DNA of 8,716 nucleotides. Source: an uncultured Desulfobacterales bacterium (GTDB taxonomy: Bacteria > Desulfobacterota > Desulfobacteria > Desulfobacterales > JAFDCJ01). The notes below the pieces were generated by a model. It had not been told where the DNA came from, searched no databases, and was given only the letters and a program-made list of their open reading frames with translations. Where the stretch lies: positions 1 to 8,716 of the forward strand of contig CALZJV010000412.1 of assembly GCA_945787595.1 (NCBI GenBank), in the 5' to 3' direction. Position 1 is the first letter of the stretch; every line of letters starts with the position of its first letter. Shown in pieces: positions 1-5,373 of the stretch. A program made the translations under genes and the position numbers.

Positions 1-821
1 GTATATATCTTGTTTTTAGAAATCCCGGATTCTGCGGCAATCTCCCTGGCAATCACCGTCAATGAATTGCAGCGATTTAAGACCGCTGTTCTGATCTGCT
101 GCCTGACGACTTCCCAGGACTGGCTTTCCTGTTTGTGACATCCGACCACCAGCAGCGTACATTCACCTTTGATATTGTCCCGGCGTTTTAGCTGTATGAC
201 TATTTCCGACAATCGGCCCCTTAAAAATTCTTCGTGGAGTTTGGTCATTTCTCGAGCTAAAACAACGTAGCGATCGCCCATGGCGTCTTTGATTTCATCT
301 AATAGCCTCAGTATTCGTTTAGGAGATTCATAGAATATAAGGGTTCGGGGCTCACTTGCAAGATCGCTTAACTGTTGCTGGCGTTTTGCTTTCTTTTTAG
401 CCGGGAACCCCAAAAAAACAAATGAATCCGTCGGCAGACCTGCGGCGCACAGAGCAGCGGTGGCAGCGGATACGCCGGGAATGGGAGTGACATTCAAATT
501 ACCGGCCAGGCTTGCTGTGATCAATTGATAACCAGGGTCTGAAACGGTTGGAGTACCTGCATTGGAGACTAGCGCAATGGATATTCCCTTTTTAAGTTTT
601 GCGATAAGCTTTGGTGTTCGCTCGGCTTCATTGTGTTCATGGTAGGAAATCAGGCTGCTTTTGACGGCGTGCAATTCCAAAAATCTGCGCGTTTTGCGGG
701 TATCTTCAGCGGCTATCAGATCAACTTCACGAAGTATGTTCAGTGCCCTTAAGGTGATGTCGTCGCGGTTTCCGATGGGTGTGGCCACGACATAAAGCGT
801 GCCGGGGCGGATGACAACCAT
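1..821 (-). CDS. rsmI: 16S rRNA 2'-O-methyltransferase RsmI (partial, C-terminal end cut by window edge)
   Basis: RsmI uses SAM to methylate the ribose of C1402 in 16S rRNA, at the decoding centre. The frame is open from an ATG at 821 to the window edge, giving 273 codons. The family is usually about 275-290 residues, so only a short tail is missing. Visible motifs are GTLYVVATPIGN (residues 7-18), AEDTR (38-42), SYHEHNE (59-65), an AGTP...SDPG SAM-binding stretch (88-97), a PIPG segment, FYESPKRI and REMTKLHEE. The end (IAAESGISKNKIY) resembles the small C-terminal helical domain of the family. Two positions depart from the consensus as I know it: Asn87 where VSDAGTP has Asp, and Arg19 where GNLxDIT has Leu. 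An upstream ATG at 844 is out of frame, and an in-frame stop lies at 846-848, so 821 is the best start. Shine-Dalgarno is weak. It ends the visible leftward operon, separated from yraN by a repeat-filled gap. Confidence 0.93.
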   Translation of the reverse strand, partial: MVVIRPGTLYVVATPIGNRDDITLRALNILREVDLIAAEDTRKTRRFLELHAVKSSLISYHEHNEAERTPKLIAKLKKGISIALVSNAGTPTVSDPGYQLITASLAGNLNVTPIPGVSAATAALCAAGLPTDSFVFLGFPAKKKAKRQQQLSDLASEPRTLIFYESPKRILRLLDEIKDAMGDRYVVLAREMTKLHEEFLRGRLSEIVIQLKRRDNIKGECTLLVVGCHKQESQSWEVVRQQIRTAVLNRCNSLTVIAREIAAESGISKNKIY

Positions 822-879
822 GTTTTTTTTTGAAATATTCTCATTCAAAACAATTCCCCTATTTGTTTTCCCCACAAAA

Positions 880-914
880 TTTGGGAATTCGGATTTGGGA
901 GTTTGGATTTAAGG
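880..914. repeat. Direct array of degenerate 7-nt units (TTTGGGA-like)
   Basis: Five 7-mers follow one another without gaps: TTTGGGA (880-886), ATTCGGA (887-893), TTTGGGA (894-900), GTTTGGA (901-907) and TTTAAGG (908-914). The array lies in the leader region of rsmI. A possible weak opposite-orientation partner is the AATTCCCC at about 852-859, but it is not in register. Its function is unknown. It belongs to the set of in-register short-unit arrays in this operon. Confidence 0.7.
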
Positions 915-965
915 AATTCTATCAATCTTTTAAATGCGGAATGGATTCGATTTTAATTCTTTTTA

Positions 966-1061
966 GACAGGATTTACAGGATTGACGGGATTTTTTTCGC
1001 CTGCGGCGAGAGGCCCTTCGGTCGAAGGCCGCACTATCCTGACTATCTTGTTGATCCTGTT
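966..1061. repeat. Palindromic array of 9-nt units (ACAGGATTx) around a GC-rich core
   Basis: On the plus strand, three 9-mers are in register: ACAGGATTT (967-975), ACAGGATTG (976-984) and ACGGGATTT (985-993). On the minus strand, three more are in register: ACAGGATCA (1060-1052), ACAAGATAG (1051-1043) and TCAGGATAG (1042-1034). The two sets can pair as long imperfect arms. Between them is a nested GC-rich palindrome: GCGGC (1003-1007) with GCCGC (1028-1032), and inside it CCTTCG (1015-1020) with CGAAGG (1023-1028); the two stems share base 1028, so they are alternatives at that position. I recall similar ACAGGATT arrays dispersed in other bacterial genomes, but I cannot verify this here. It lies between yraN and rsmI. 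The rest of the 822-1212 gap shows no gene. Confidence 0.85.
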
Positions 1062-1212
1062 CAATTGCTTTTTGAAGATAAGAATCAACTCCTCTTTTTT
1101 GCCGTACTTCGATATCCACTTTTTATAAACTTCATAAACCAAAGTTTCTTTTTTGATCAGATCGGTCGTTTTTCCTGCTGGCGGCGATGCTGATTTTTAA
1201 TATTACTCGGTA

Positions 1213-1584
1213 TCATTCGTAGGCGAGTTCGAAGGCATTTTTAATGATTTCTATTTGAGGTTCATCCTGGTTGGAGGTGATGGCAACCACATCAAACCTG
1301 GCCTTGCTATCCGATTGTTTGGTGGCTTTAAGATAGGAAAGGGCAACCATTGAAATTGTACGCTGTTTTTTTGGCGTAACTGCCCATTTCGGATTTCCAT
1401 ACCGAATTGATTTTCTTGATTTAACTTCCACAAAAACAAGGGTTTTCTTTTCTCTAGCGATAATATCGATTTCACCCAATTTTGTGCGATAGTTCTGCTC
1501 AAGAATTTTATAGCCGTTCTTCTTCAGGTACCAGACGGCCAGGGATTCACCTTGTTCGCCGAATTTTTGCCGGGTGTTTTGCAT
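1213..1584 (-). CDS. yraN: YraN family endonuclease-fold protein (UPF0102)
   Basis: This 123-residue protein has the normal length for the YraN/UPF0102 family, a small PD-(D/E)xK nuclease-like fold whose cellular role is not settled. Visible motifs are GEQGESLAVWYLKKNGY near the N-terminus, GEIDIIA (37-43), VFVEVKSR (50-57) and FDVVAI near residue 100. The Asp of GEID and the ExK of VEVKSR match the expected metal-binding residues of the fold. The ATG at 1584 is preceded by AAGGA at a reasonable distance. It overlaps the 3' end of rnhB by 38 nt, which implies translational coupling. Neighbourhood with rnhB and rsmI is usual for this gene. Identification is confident; biochemical function is not. 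Confidence 0.92.
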   Translation of the reverse strand: MQNTRQKFGEQGESLAVWYLKKNGYKILEQNYRTKLGEIDIIAREKKTLVFVEVKSRKSIRYGNPKWAVTPKKQRTISMVALSYLKATKQSDSKARFDVVAITSNQDEPQIEIIKNAFELAYE

Positions 1585-2188
1585 TTACAAATTCCTTAAC
1601 CCCTTTAAAGCTTTTGCGGTGAATGGGGCAGCAGCCGAATTTCCGGATGGCTTCCCTGTGAGCCAGTGTCGGATAGCCTTTGTGTTTTGGAAAATCGAAC
1701 TGAGGGTAGTATTGATGGTACTTTTGCATCAAACGGTCACGGGTGACTTTGGCGATGATAGAGGCTGCGGCAATCGAGATGCTTAATGCGTCACCTTTGA
1801 CAATCGGCTGTTGGGGCAGATCGGATGAAATTGGAAACGTACCGTCGATCAGCAGATAATCGGGCCGGGGTTCAAGGTTTTTAACCGCTATGGCCATGGC
1901 CAGCAATGAGGCCTGTAAGATGTTGATTCGATCTATTTCTATCGGGTCCACAATGCCGATGCCGATTGAAACGGCATGAGCATAGATTATATCATACAGC
2001 TGCTGCCGCTTTTTGGAAGATAATTTTTTGGAGTCGGTAATATCTGAGTGCCGAAATGCGGCGGGCAGGATTACGGCCGCTGAAACAACCGGGCCGGCCA
2101 GGGGACCCCGGCCGGCCTCGTCAATGCCTGCGATATCCTTGCAGCCTTTTGCGGCGGCTTCTTTTTCAAAAACCCACAAATCTTTCAT
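1547..2188 (-). CDS. rnhB: Ribonuclease HII
   Basis: RNase HII cuts RNA in RNA-DNA hybrids and starts removal of single ribonucleotides from DNA. The 213-residue length is normal for the family. Motifs in order are GIDEAGRGPLAGPV (21-34) with catalytic Asp23 and Glu24, TDSKKLS (51-57), LLIDG with Asp115, KGD with Asp133, SISIAAASIIAKVTRDRLM (136-154), and the C-terminal HKGYPTLAHREAI and HRKSF. All four acidic active-site positions of the D-E-D-D set are present. The start at 2188 has no obvious Shine-Dalgarno; it lies 41 nt after the rplS stop. Its 3' end overlaps yraN by 38 nt. Confidence 0.97.
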   Translation of the reverse strand: MKDLWVFEKEAAAKGCKDIAGIDEAGRGPLAGPVVSAAVILPAAFRHSDITDSKKLSSKKRQQLYDIIYAHAVSIGIGIVDPIEIDRINILQASLLAMAIAVKNLEPRPDYLLIDGTFPISSDLPQQPIVKGDALSISIAAASIIAKVTRDRLMQKYHQYYPQFDFPKHKGYPTLAHREAIRKFGCCPIHRKSFKGVKEFVNAKHPAKIRRTR

Positions 2189-2229
2189 CGGATTTCAGAT
2201 AACAAAAAACAGATGTCTTCTGATCTTTA

Positions 2230-2577
2230 TTAATTAAACCGTCGTTCTTTAATTCGAGCGGCCTTGCCTTTGAGTTTTCGCAGATAGTAAATTTTGGCGC
2301 GTCGCACACGACCCCTGGTAATGATTTCTATTTTATCAATAATGGGTGAATGCGTCGGGAAGATACGTTCCACACCAATGCCGTAAGAAACCTTGCGCAC
2401 GGTAAATGTCGCATTCGTGGAACCCTTGCGCTTGGAGATGACAACGCCCTGGAAGGCCTGAATACGTTCTTTCTCACCTTCTTTTATTTTCACGTGGACT
2501 TTGACAGTGTCACCCGGTCCGAAAGCAGGCAGATCCATGCGCAAATGTTCTTTTTCTAATTTTTCTATTTTATTCAT
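2230..2577 (-). CDS. rplS: 50S ribosomal protein bL19
   Basis: This encodes bL19 of the large ribosomal subunit, located at the 30S-50S interface. The 115 residues match the family length and show its signature segments: [27 protein letters not shown], the basic [26 protein letters not shown], and [13 protein letters not shown] near the C-terminus. The ATG at 2577 has the strongest ribosome binding site in the window, GGAGGAG, a few bases upstream. Upstream of it lies a 338-nt gap that holds a palindromic array with a GC-rich core, which is unusual because rplS normally follows closely on trmD or the methyltransferase. That gap could hold a secondary promoter, but I see no convincing one. Confidence 0.98.
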   Translation of the reverse strand: MNKIEKLEKEHLRMDLPAFGPGDTVKVHVKIKEGEKERIQAFQGVVISKRKGSTNATFTVRKVSYGIGVERIFPTHSPIIDKIEIITRGRVRRAKIYYLRKLKGKAARIKERRFN

Positions 2578-2579
2578 TT

Positions 2580-2586
2580 CTCCTCC
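2580..2586 (-). promoter_or_regulatory. Strong Shine-Dalgarno of rplS
   Basis: On the minus strand GGAGGAG lies directly before the AA-ATG of rplS. It fixes the start at 2577. It contrasts with trmD and the SPOUT methyltransferase, which lack a comparable site. Confidence 0.85.
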
Positions 2587-2676
2587 AAAAAACTTTACTT
2601 TGTCTATTAAATCCTGATTCTGTGGGCCAGGTCAGTCCGCTCGAGGCGGTTGCCGTCATCATATCCCATGGGGTAA

Positions 2677-2848
2677 TGGAATACTGGAATGTTGGAATAC
2701 TGAGTTTGGCGGAATGAGATCTGAATTTAGATAGATGAAATCGATCAGAAATTAAATTTCGGCCTTCCTCCGCTTTTCATACCCATATTCCATTTATCTC
2801 TCCGAACCGTAGGCTCTCCGAGCCGGAGGCCACCATTCCACTATTCCA
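2677..2848. repeat. Palindromic array of 8-nt units (TGGAATAx) containing a GC-rich module
   Basis: On the plus strand three 8-mers are in register: TGGAATAC (2677-2684), TGGAATGT (2685-2692) and TGGAATAC (2693-2700). On the minus strand TGGAATAG (2848-2841) and TGGAATGG (2840-2833) are in register and start a third unit (TGG, 2832-2830). At that point the 33-nt GC module (2797-2829) interrupts, and one more unit, TGGAATAT (2792-2785), follows it. About 85 nt of AT-rich sequence separates the two orientations. This fills most of the 2578-2915 gap between rplS and the methyltransferase, in which I see no gene. Confidence 0.83.
2797..2829 (-). repeat. GC-rich dispersed module, copy A
   Basis: This 33-nt segment matches 5045-5077 with only two differences, at two positions in its middle. 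On the minus strand it begins CCTCCGGCTCGGAGAG and ends CGGAGAGA. The octamer TCGGAGAG occurs twice within it, and CTCCG-AGC-CGGAG forms a short internal hairpin. Here it sits inside the reverse-oriented part of the TGGAATAx array, as if inserted into it. Confidence 0.85.
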
Positions 2849-2915
2849 GTTATTTAACGGCAATCACCACGCCTCCGGGTTGAAATCACAGCCAGGTCCC
2901 TTGGATTGAGATTCT

Positions 2916-3476
2916 TTAACTTCCTGGTCCCAAAAGTCTGTCTAATATAATCGCCGCCGCCGAGCGAACCGACAGATGGTTATAACTCGTCGTGCCCGTA
3001 ATAGGTTCCAGCAAGAAATCCGCTTGGGATATTAATGACTCAGCCAAACCCCAGGCGGTGCCAAAAATCAACAGGTACGGCATGCCATTTTCGAGAATTT
3101 CTCTGAATTCTGCATAGCCAATGCTTGCCGGATACCTTCGGGCACAGGTTGTAACTGTTTTCGGGTAACTGTTTTCTACGCCATGGATGTCTTCGGCGAC
3201 ATCTATAATAGAGTCCTTAACCTTGATCAATTCAAGCGCACTGCGTCTATCCGGGTTGTAGACTGCTCCGGCACCCTCGGTCCAATGAGCAATGATCTTT
3301 TTTGCAAGTACTTGCTGATCAGAAAGCGGGGTTACCACGTAAAACGATTTAATCCCGTATGTCTTCGCCGCCCTGGAAATATCGTGTAAATCCAGATTGG
3401 TCAAAGCCGAAGCAATAATATCGCCCCGCTTATTAATAACCGGATAATGGGTCAATGCCACATAAAGATTGGGCAT
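2916..3476 (-). CDS. SPOUT-type RNA methyltransferase, TrmD-associated family
   Basis: This is a 186-residue protein of the SPOUT class found next to trmD in deltaproteobacteria and some thermophiles, annotated simply as RNA methyltransferase; its RNA target is not established. The N-terminus MPNLYVALTHYPV with GDIIASALTNLDLHDISR (residues 18-35) is typical of the family. The knot region shows LLIFGTAWGLAE (135-146) and EPITG...YNHLSVRSAAAIILDRLLG (157-183), the SAM-binding part. I start it at the ATG at 3476. The frame stays open to a TTG at 3518, but those 14 extra residues (MWLSALAAFKKRKF) are translated from repeat units at 3493-3516. No clear Shine-Dalgarno precedes 3476. It follows trmD by 57 nt, filled by an array. 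Confidence 0.88.
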   Translation of the reverse strand: MPNLYVALTHYPVINKRGDIIASALTNLDLHDISRAAKTYGIKSFYVVTPLSDQQVLAKKIIAHWTEGAGAVYNPDRRSALELIKVKDSIIDVAEDIHGVENSYPKTVTTCARRYPASIGYAEFREILENGMPYLLIFGTAWGLAESLISQADFLLEPITGTTSYNHLSVRSAAAIILDRLLGPGS

Positions 3477-3492
3477 AAATTTTCTTTTTTTG

Positions 3493-3558
3493 AAAGCCGC
3501 TAAAGCACTAAGCCACAACGGTTACAATATTATTTAATTTTTTTTGTGTCCTCGTGTC
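3493..3558. repeat. Palindromic array of 8-nt units (GTGGCTTA / GTGTCTCA) between trmD and the methyltransferase
   Basis: On the minus strand GTGGCTTA (3516-3509), GTGCTTTA (3508-3501) and GCGGCTTT (3500-3493) are in register. On the plus strand TTTGTGTC (3543-3550) and CTCGTGTC (3551-3558) form an opposite-orientation pair. Read in shifted phase this gives GTGTCCTC and GTGTCTCA, which match the other set at about 6 of 8 positions. The right arm is translated as the last residues of TrmD. The left arm lies just before the methyltransferase start and could be read as its N-terminal extension. Confidence 0.7.
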
Positions 3559-4343
3559 TCAATGGCTGAGCTATTATCTTCTTTCTTATGGTAAAGCTCT
3601 AAGATTCTTTTTAACTCTCGGCGCCACTTATCCAGAATTTCGATTTCTTGCCGGTTCAGGTTCTTATGCTGCAACAAATCGGACCTTTTCAACAGGGTCC
3701 GCATCAATGATGACTTAAGGCGCCATCTTTCAATTTCCTGATGATGGCCGGACAGCAGAACTTCGGGGACCTCCCGGCCCTCAAATATTCGCGGCCGTGT
3801 ATAATGCGCATGTTCCAGCAAGCCGTTTGAGAATGAGTCTTTTTCAGCGGCATCCTCAGCGCCAAGGGCACCGGGAATCAACCGTGTGACTGCGTCAACA
3901 ATGATCATTGCCGCCAACTCGCCGCCGGTGAGCACAAAGTCACCAATTGAAATTTCATAGTCAATGAGATCGTGACAGATTCGCTCATCGACACCTTCGT
4001 AGCGACCGCAAATCAGAACCAATCCATCAAATGACGCCAGTGCTTTGGCCATATTCTGATCAAAGGGTCTTCCCTGGGGCGTCAGCAAGATTGTCCCGGC
4101 CGTCGGCATTTTTTGAGTGGCAGCTCGAATTGCTCCGGCCAGGGGCTCGGGTTTCATTACCATACCGCTGCCGCCGCCAAACGGTCTGTCATCAGTAACC
4201 TGGTGTCGATCCTGGGCGTAATCTCTGATGTTTACGGTTGAAGTCCAAATCTTTTTATGTTCGATTGCCCGGCGGATTATCCCATGGGACCAGAAGGAGT
4301 CAAACATTTCCGGGAAAATCGTCAGTATCGTAAAATGCATCAT
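3534..4343 (-). CDS. trmD: tRNA (guanine-N1-)-methyltransferase TrmD
   Basis: TrmD methylates N1 of G37 in tRNAs reading CNN codons, preventing +1 frameshifting. Motifs include [14 protein letters not shown] (4-17), [16 protein letters not shown] (53-68), LTPQGRPF (87-94), [12 protein letters not shown] (111-122) and [15 protein letters not shown] (132-146), the trefoil-knot SAM site. Arg154 and Asp169, equivalent to the catalytic residues of the E. coli enzyme, are present, followed by HYTRP and PEVLLSGHH. At 269 residues it is some 15-25 longer than common TrmDs. The tail ends in ETRGHKKN, which is encoded by array units at 3543-3558 that also lead to the stop codon. ATG-ATG at 4343/4340 allows either start. 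No Shine-Dalgarno is visible, because the preceding sequence is the AGTTGATT array. Confidence 0.97.
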   Translation of the reverse strand: MMHFTILTIFPEMFDSFWSHGIIRRAIEHKKIWTSTVNIRDYAQDRHQVTDDRPFGGGSGMVMKPEPLAGAIRAATQKMPTAGTILLTPQGRPFDQNMAKALASFDGLVLICGRYEGVDERICHDLIDYEISIGDFVLTGGELAAMIIVDAVTRLIPGALGAEDAAEKDSFSNGLLEHAHYTRPRIFEGREVPEVLLSGHHQEIERWRLKSSLMRTLLKRSDLLQHKNLNRQEIEILDKWRRELKRILELYHKKEDNSSAIETRGHKKN

Positions 4344-4346
4344 TTT

Positions 4347-4437
4347 AGTTGATTAGTTAACTGGTTGATTGGTTGATTAGTGATTGGATCCAATTATTTA
4401 TACTTAATCAACTATTCAACTAATAACCCAATCAACT
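4347..4437. repeat. Palindromic array of 8-nt units (AGTTGATT), 5 forward and 4 reverse
   Basis: Plus strand, in exact register: AGTTGATT (4347-4354), AGTTAACT (4355-4362), GGTTGATT (4363-4370), GGTTGATT (4371-4378) and AGTGATTG (4379-4386). After a 19-nt spacer, four units are in register on the minus strand: AGTTGATT (4437-4430), GGGTTATT (4429-4422), AGTTGAAT (4421-4414) and AGTTGATT (4413-4406). This is the cleanest array in the window. It fills the entire gap between rimM and trmD. Its right end overlaps the rimM stop codon, and its left end lies 3 nt before the trmD start. Confidence 0.92.
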
Positions 4438-4960
4438 AAGTCAAGCCTTCAGGCAAATCGACTTGCATTCGTTTATGCTCCAAATCGATTTCCAAAACCA
4501 CCGATTCAAGAGCCGGAATCAACACTTCCTTTTCCTCTCTTTTAACGACGTAGACATCATTGCTGCCGGTATCGATAATCGATTCAATCCGACCGAGAAA
4601 TTCCTCTGCTGTCGTAAAAACTTCGATGCCGATCAGATCGTGCCAGTAGTAGGTATCCTCGTCCAATTCGGGCAGTTGTGATTGCGGGATGAACAGCTCA
4701 CCGCCGATCAATGTTTTGGCCTGGTCGCGATTCGTAATCCCTTTAAACGATATAAGAGGGGTTCCGGTATGCGGCTTGACCCAGTTTATTTCGTAGTTTG
4801 CTTCGCGGCCGCGAAGATCACGAACGAGGATCGGGTCGCCAGGCAAGAATATAGACAAAGATTCCGCATAGGAACGTAACCTATTCGTGCCCTTGTTGCC
4901 GTGGATACCGATGATTTTTCCGATGAGCACATGGCCCTGTTTGGTTCCGGGTTTATTCAA
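4436..4960 (-). CDS. rimM: Ribosome maturation factor RimM
   Basis: RimM binds ribosomal protein uS19 and helps mature the 3' domain of the 30S subunit. The 174 residues have the two expected parts. The N-terminal beta-barrel begins with VLIGKIIGIHGNKG (11-24) and includes ISFKGITNRDQAKTLIGGELFI (70-91). The C-terminal PRC-type barrel starts at YYWHDLIGIEV (104-114) and includes TGSNDVYVV and VLIPAL. The usual HGLKGEVR motif is HGNKGTNR here, a divergent version. The best start is a TTG at 4960. It overlaps the khpA remnant by 8 nt (TTGAATAA holds both signals) and has GGA at Shine-Dalgarno distance. A later GTG at 4930 is possible but leaves little N-terminus. Confidence 0.95.
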   Translation of the reverse strand: MNKPGTKQGHVLIGKIIGIHGNKGTNRLRSYAESLSIFLPGDPILVRDLRGREANYEINWVKPHTGTPLISFKGITNRDQAKTLIGGELFIPQSQLPELDEDTYYWHDLIGIEVFTTAEEFLGRIESIIDTGSNDVYVVKREEKEVLIPALESVVLEIDLEHKRMQVDLPEGLT

Positions 4961-5021
4961 CGATTTCCAGTACGGTGCGTTTTTTTACCTTGGCCGAAGC
5001 GGCACTGAGGATGGTCCGCAT
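4953..5021 (-). pseudogene. khpA: khpA (KH-domain RNA-binding protein) truncated remnant
   Basis: KhpA is a small KH-domain RNA-binding protein of about 75-80 residues, normally encoded between rpsP and rimM. Here only its last part is recognisable: an ATG at 5021 followed by MRTILSAASAKVKKRTVL and EIVE, a near-consensus KhpA C-terminus. One further codon upstream (Ala, as in the family's A-M/I-R-T-I-L) also fits. Upstream of about 5024 the similarity stops, and the sequence becomes a GC-rich dispersed module and its flanks. The beta strands, first helices and the GxxG RNA-binding loop are therefore missing. The frame stays open upstream through the module but offers no good start. The surviving part overlaps rimM and carries its putative ribosome binding site. 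The protein is probably non-functional as a KH domain; a misassembly at the repeat is the main alternative. Confidence 0.8.
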
Positions 5022-5044
5022 CGCTAAATATTCAATTTTCCGCC

Positions 5045-5077
5045 TCTCTCCGAGCTGTAGGCTCTCCGAGCCGGAGG
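5045..5077 (-). repeat. GC-rich dispersed module, copy B (at the khpA breakpoint)
   Basis: The module is nearly identical to 2797-2829 (31 of 33 positions). Here it is enclosed by an 8-bp inverted repeat, TCCGCCTC (5039-5046) with GAGGCGGA (5074-5081), which could form a strong hairpin in the operon mRNA between rpsP and rimM. Unlike copy A it has no TGGAATAx units around it. It occupies the position expected for the N-terminal part of khpA. Confidence 0.85.
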
Positions 5078-5103
5078 CGGAGCTGGTAGCCGGCGGATCC
5101 GGT

Positions 5104-5358
5104 TTAGGTGGTTGCCGCAAAAAATCCTTCTTTTATTAACAGGCTTTGCACCGTATCCGTTGGAAGGGCTCCTTGATCCATCCAGTATCGAATCCGCTCC
5201 GTTTTCAAAGTGACCTTAGCCGGGTCGTACAAAGGATCGTAGGTGCCTACATTTTCCAGGAACCTGCCGTCACGCGGGCTCTCGCTGTCACTAACGACGA
5301 TTCGGTAAAAGGGTTTTTTCTTTGCGCCGTGTCTGGCCAATCTGATTTTAACTGCCAT
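5104..5358 (-). CDS. rpsP: 30S ribosomal protein bS16
   Basis: This encodes bS16, an early-assembling protein of the small ribosomal subunit body. The 84 residues are a full-length family member: [20 protein letters not shown] at the N-terminus, [22 protein letters not shown] in the centre, and [20 protein letters not shown] near the end. The ATG at 5358 is preceded by GGGAG about 10 nt upstream. It starts 15 nt after the ffh stop, so it is co-transcribed with ffh. Downstream it is separated from rimM by only about 143 nt, less than needed for an intact khpA. Confidence 0.98.
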   Translation of the reverse strand: MAVKIRLARHGAKKKPFYRIVVSDSESPRDGRFLENVGTYDPLYDPAKVTLKTERIRYWMDQGALPTDTVQSLLIKEGFFAATT

Positions 5359-5373
5359 AGTTTCATTTCTCCC

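Noticed and set aside
922..1119. 65-residue open frame on the minus strand between yraN and rsmI
   Set aside because: Most of it is a translation of the ACAGGATTx array and its GC-rich core (QDQQDSQDS, RRASRRRRKKS). It has no ribosome binding site and no recognisable family.
2210..2222. Mini hairpin CAGA-AGACA-TCTG followed by T6 on the minus strand after rplS, terminator-like
   Set aside because: The stem is only 4 bp and too weak; rnhB follows 41 nt after rplS and is normally co-transcribed.
3477..3518. N-terminal extension of the SPOUT methyltransferase from a TTG at 3518
   Set aside because: The extra residues are encoded by array units and lack a Shine-Dalgarno; MPNLYVAL at 3476 is the usual N-terminus of the family.
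4347..4437. CRISPR-like array
   Set aside because: Units are 8 nt, contiguous without spacers, and reverse orientation half-way, which does not fit a CRISPR array; no cas genes are present.
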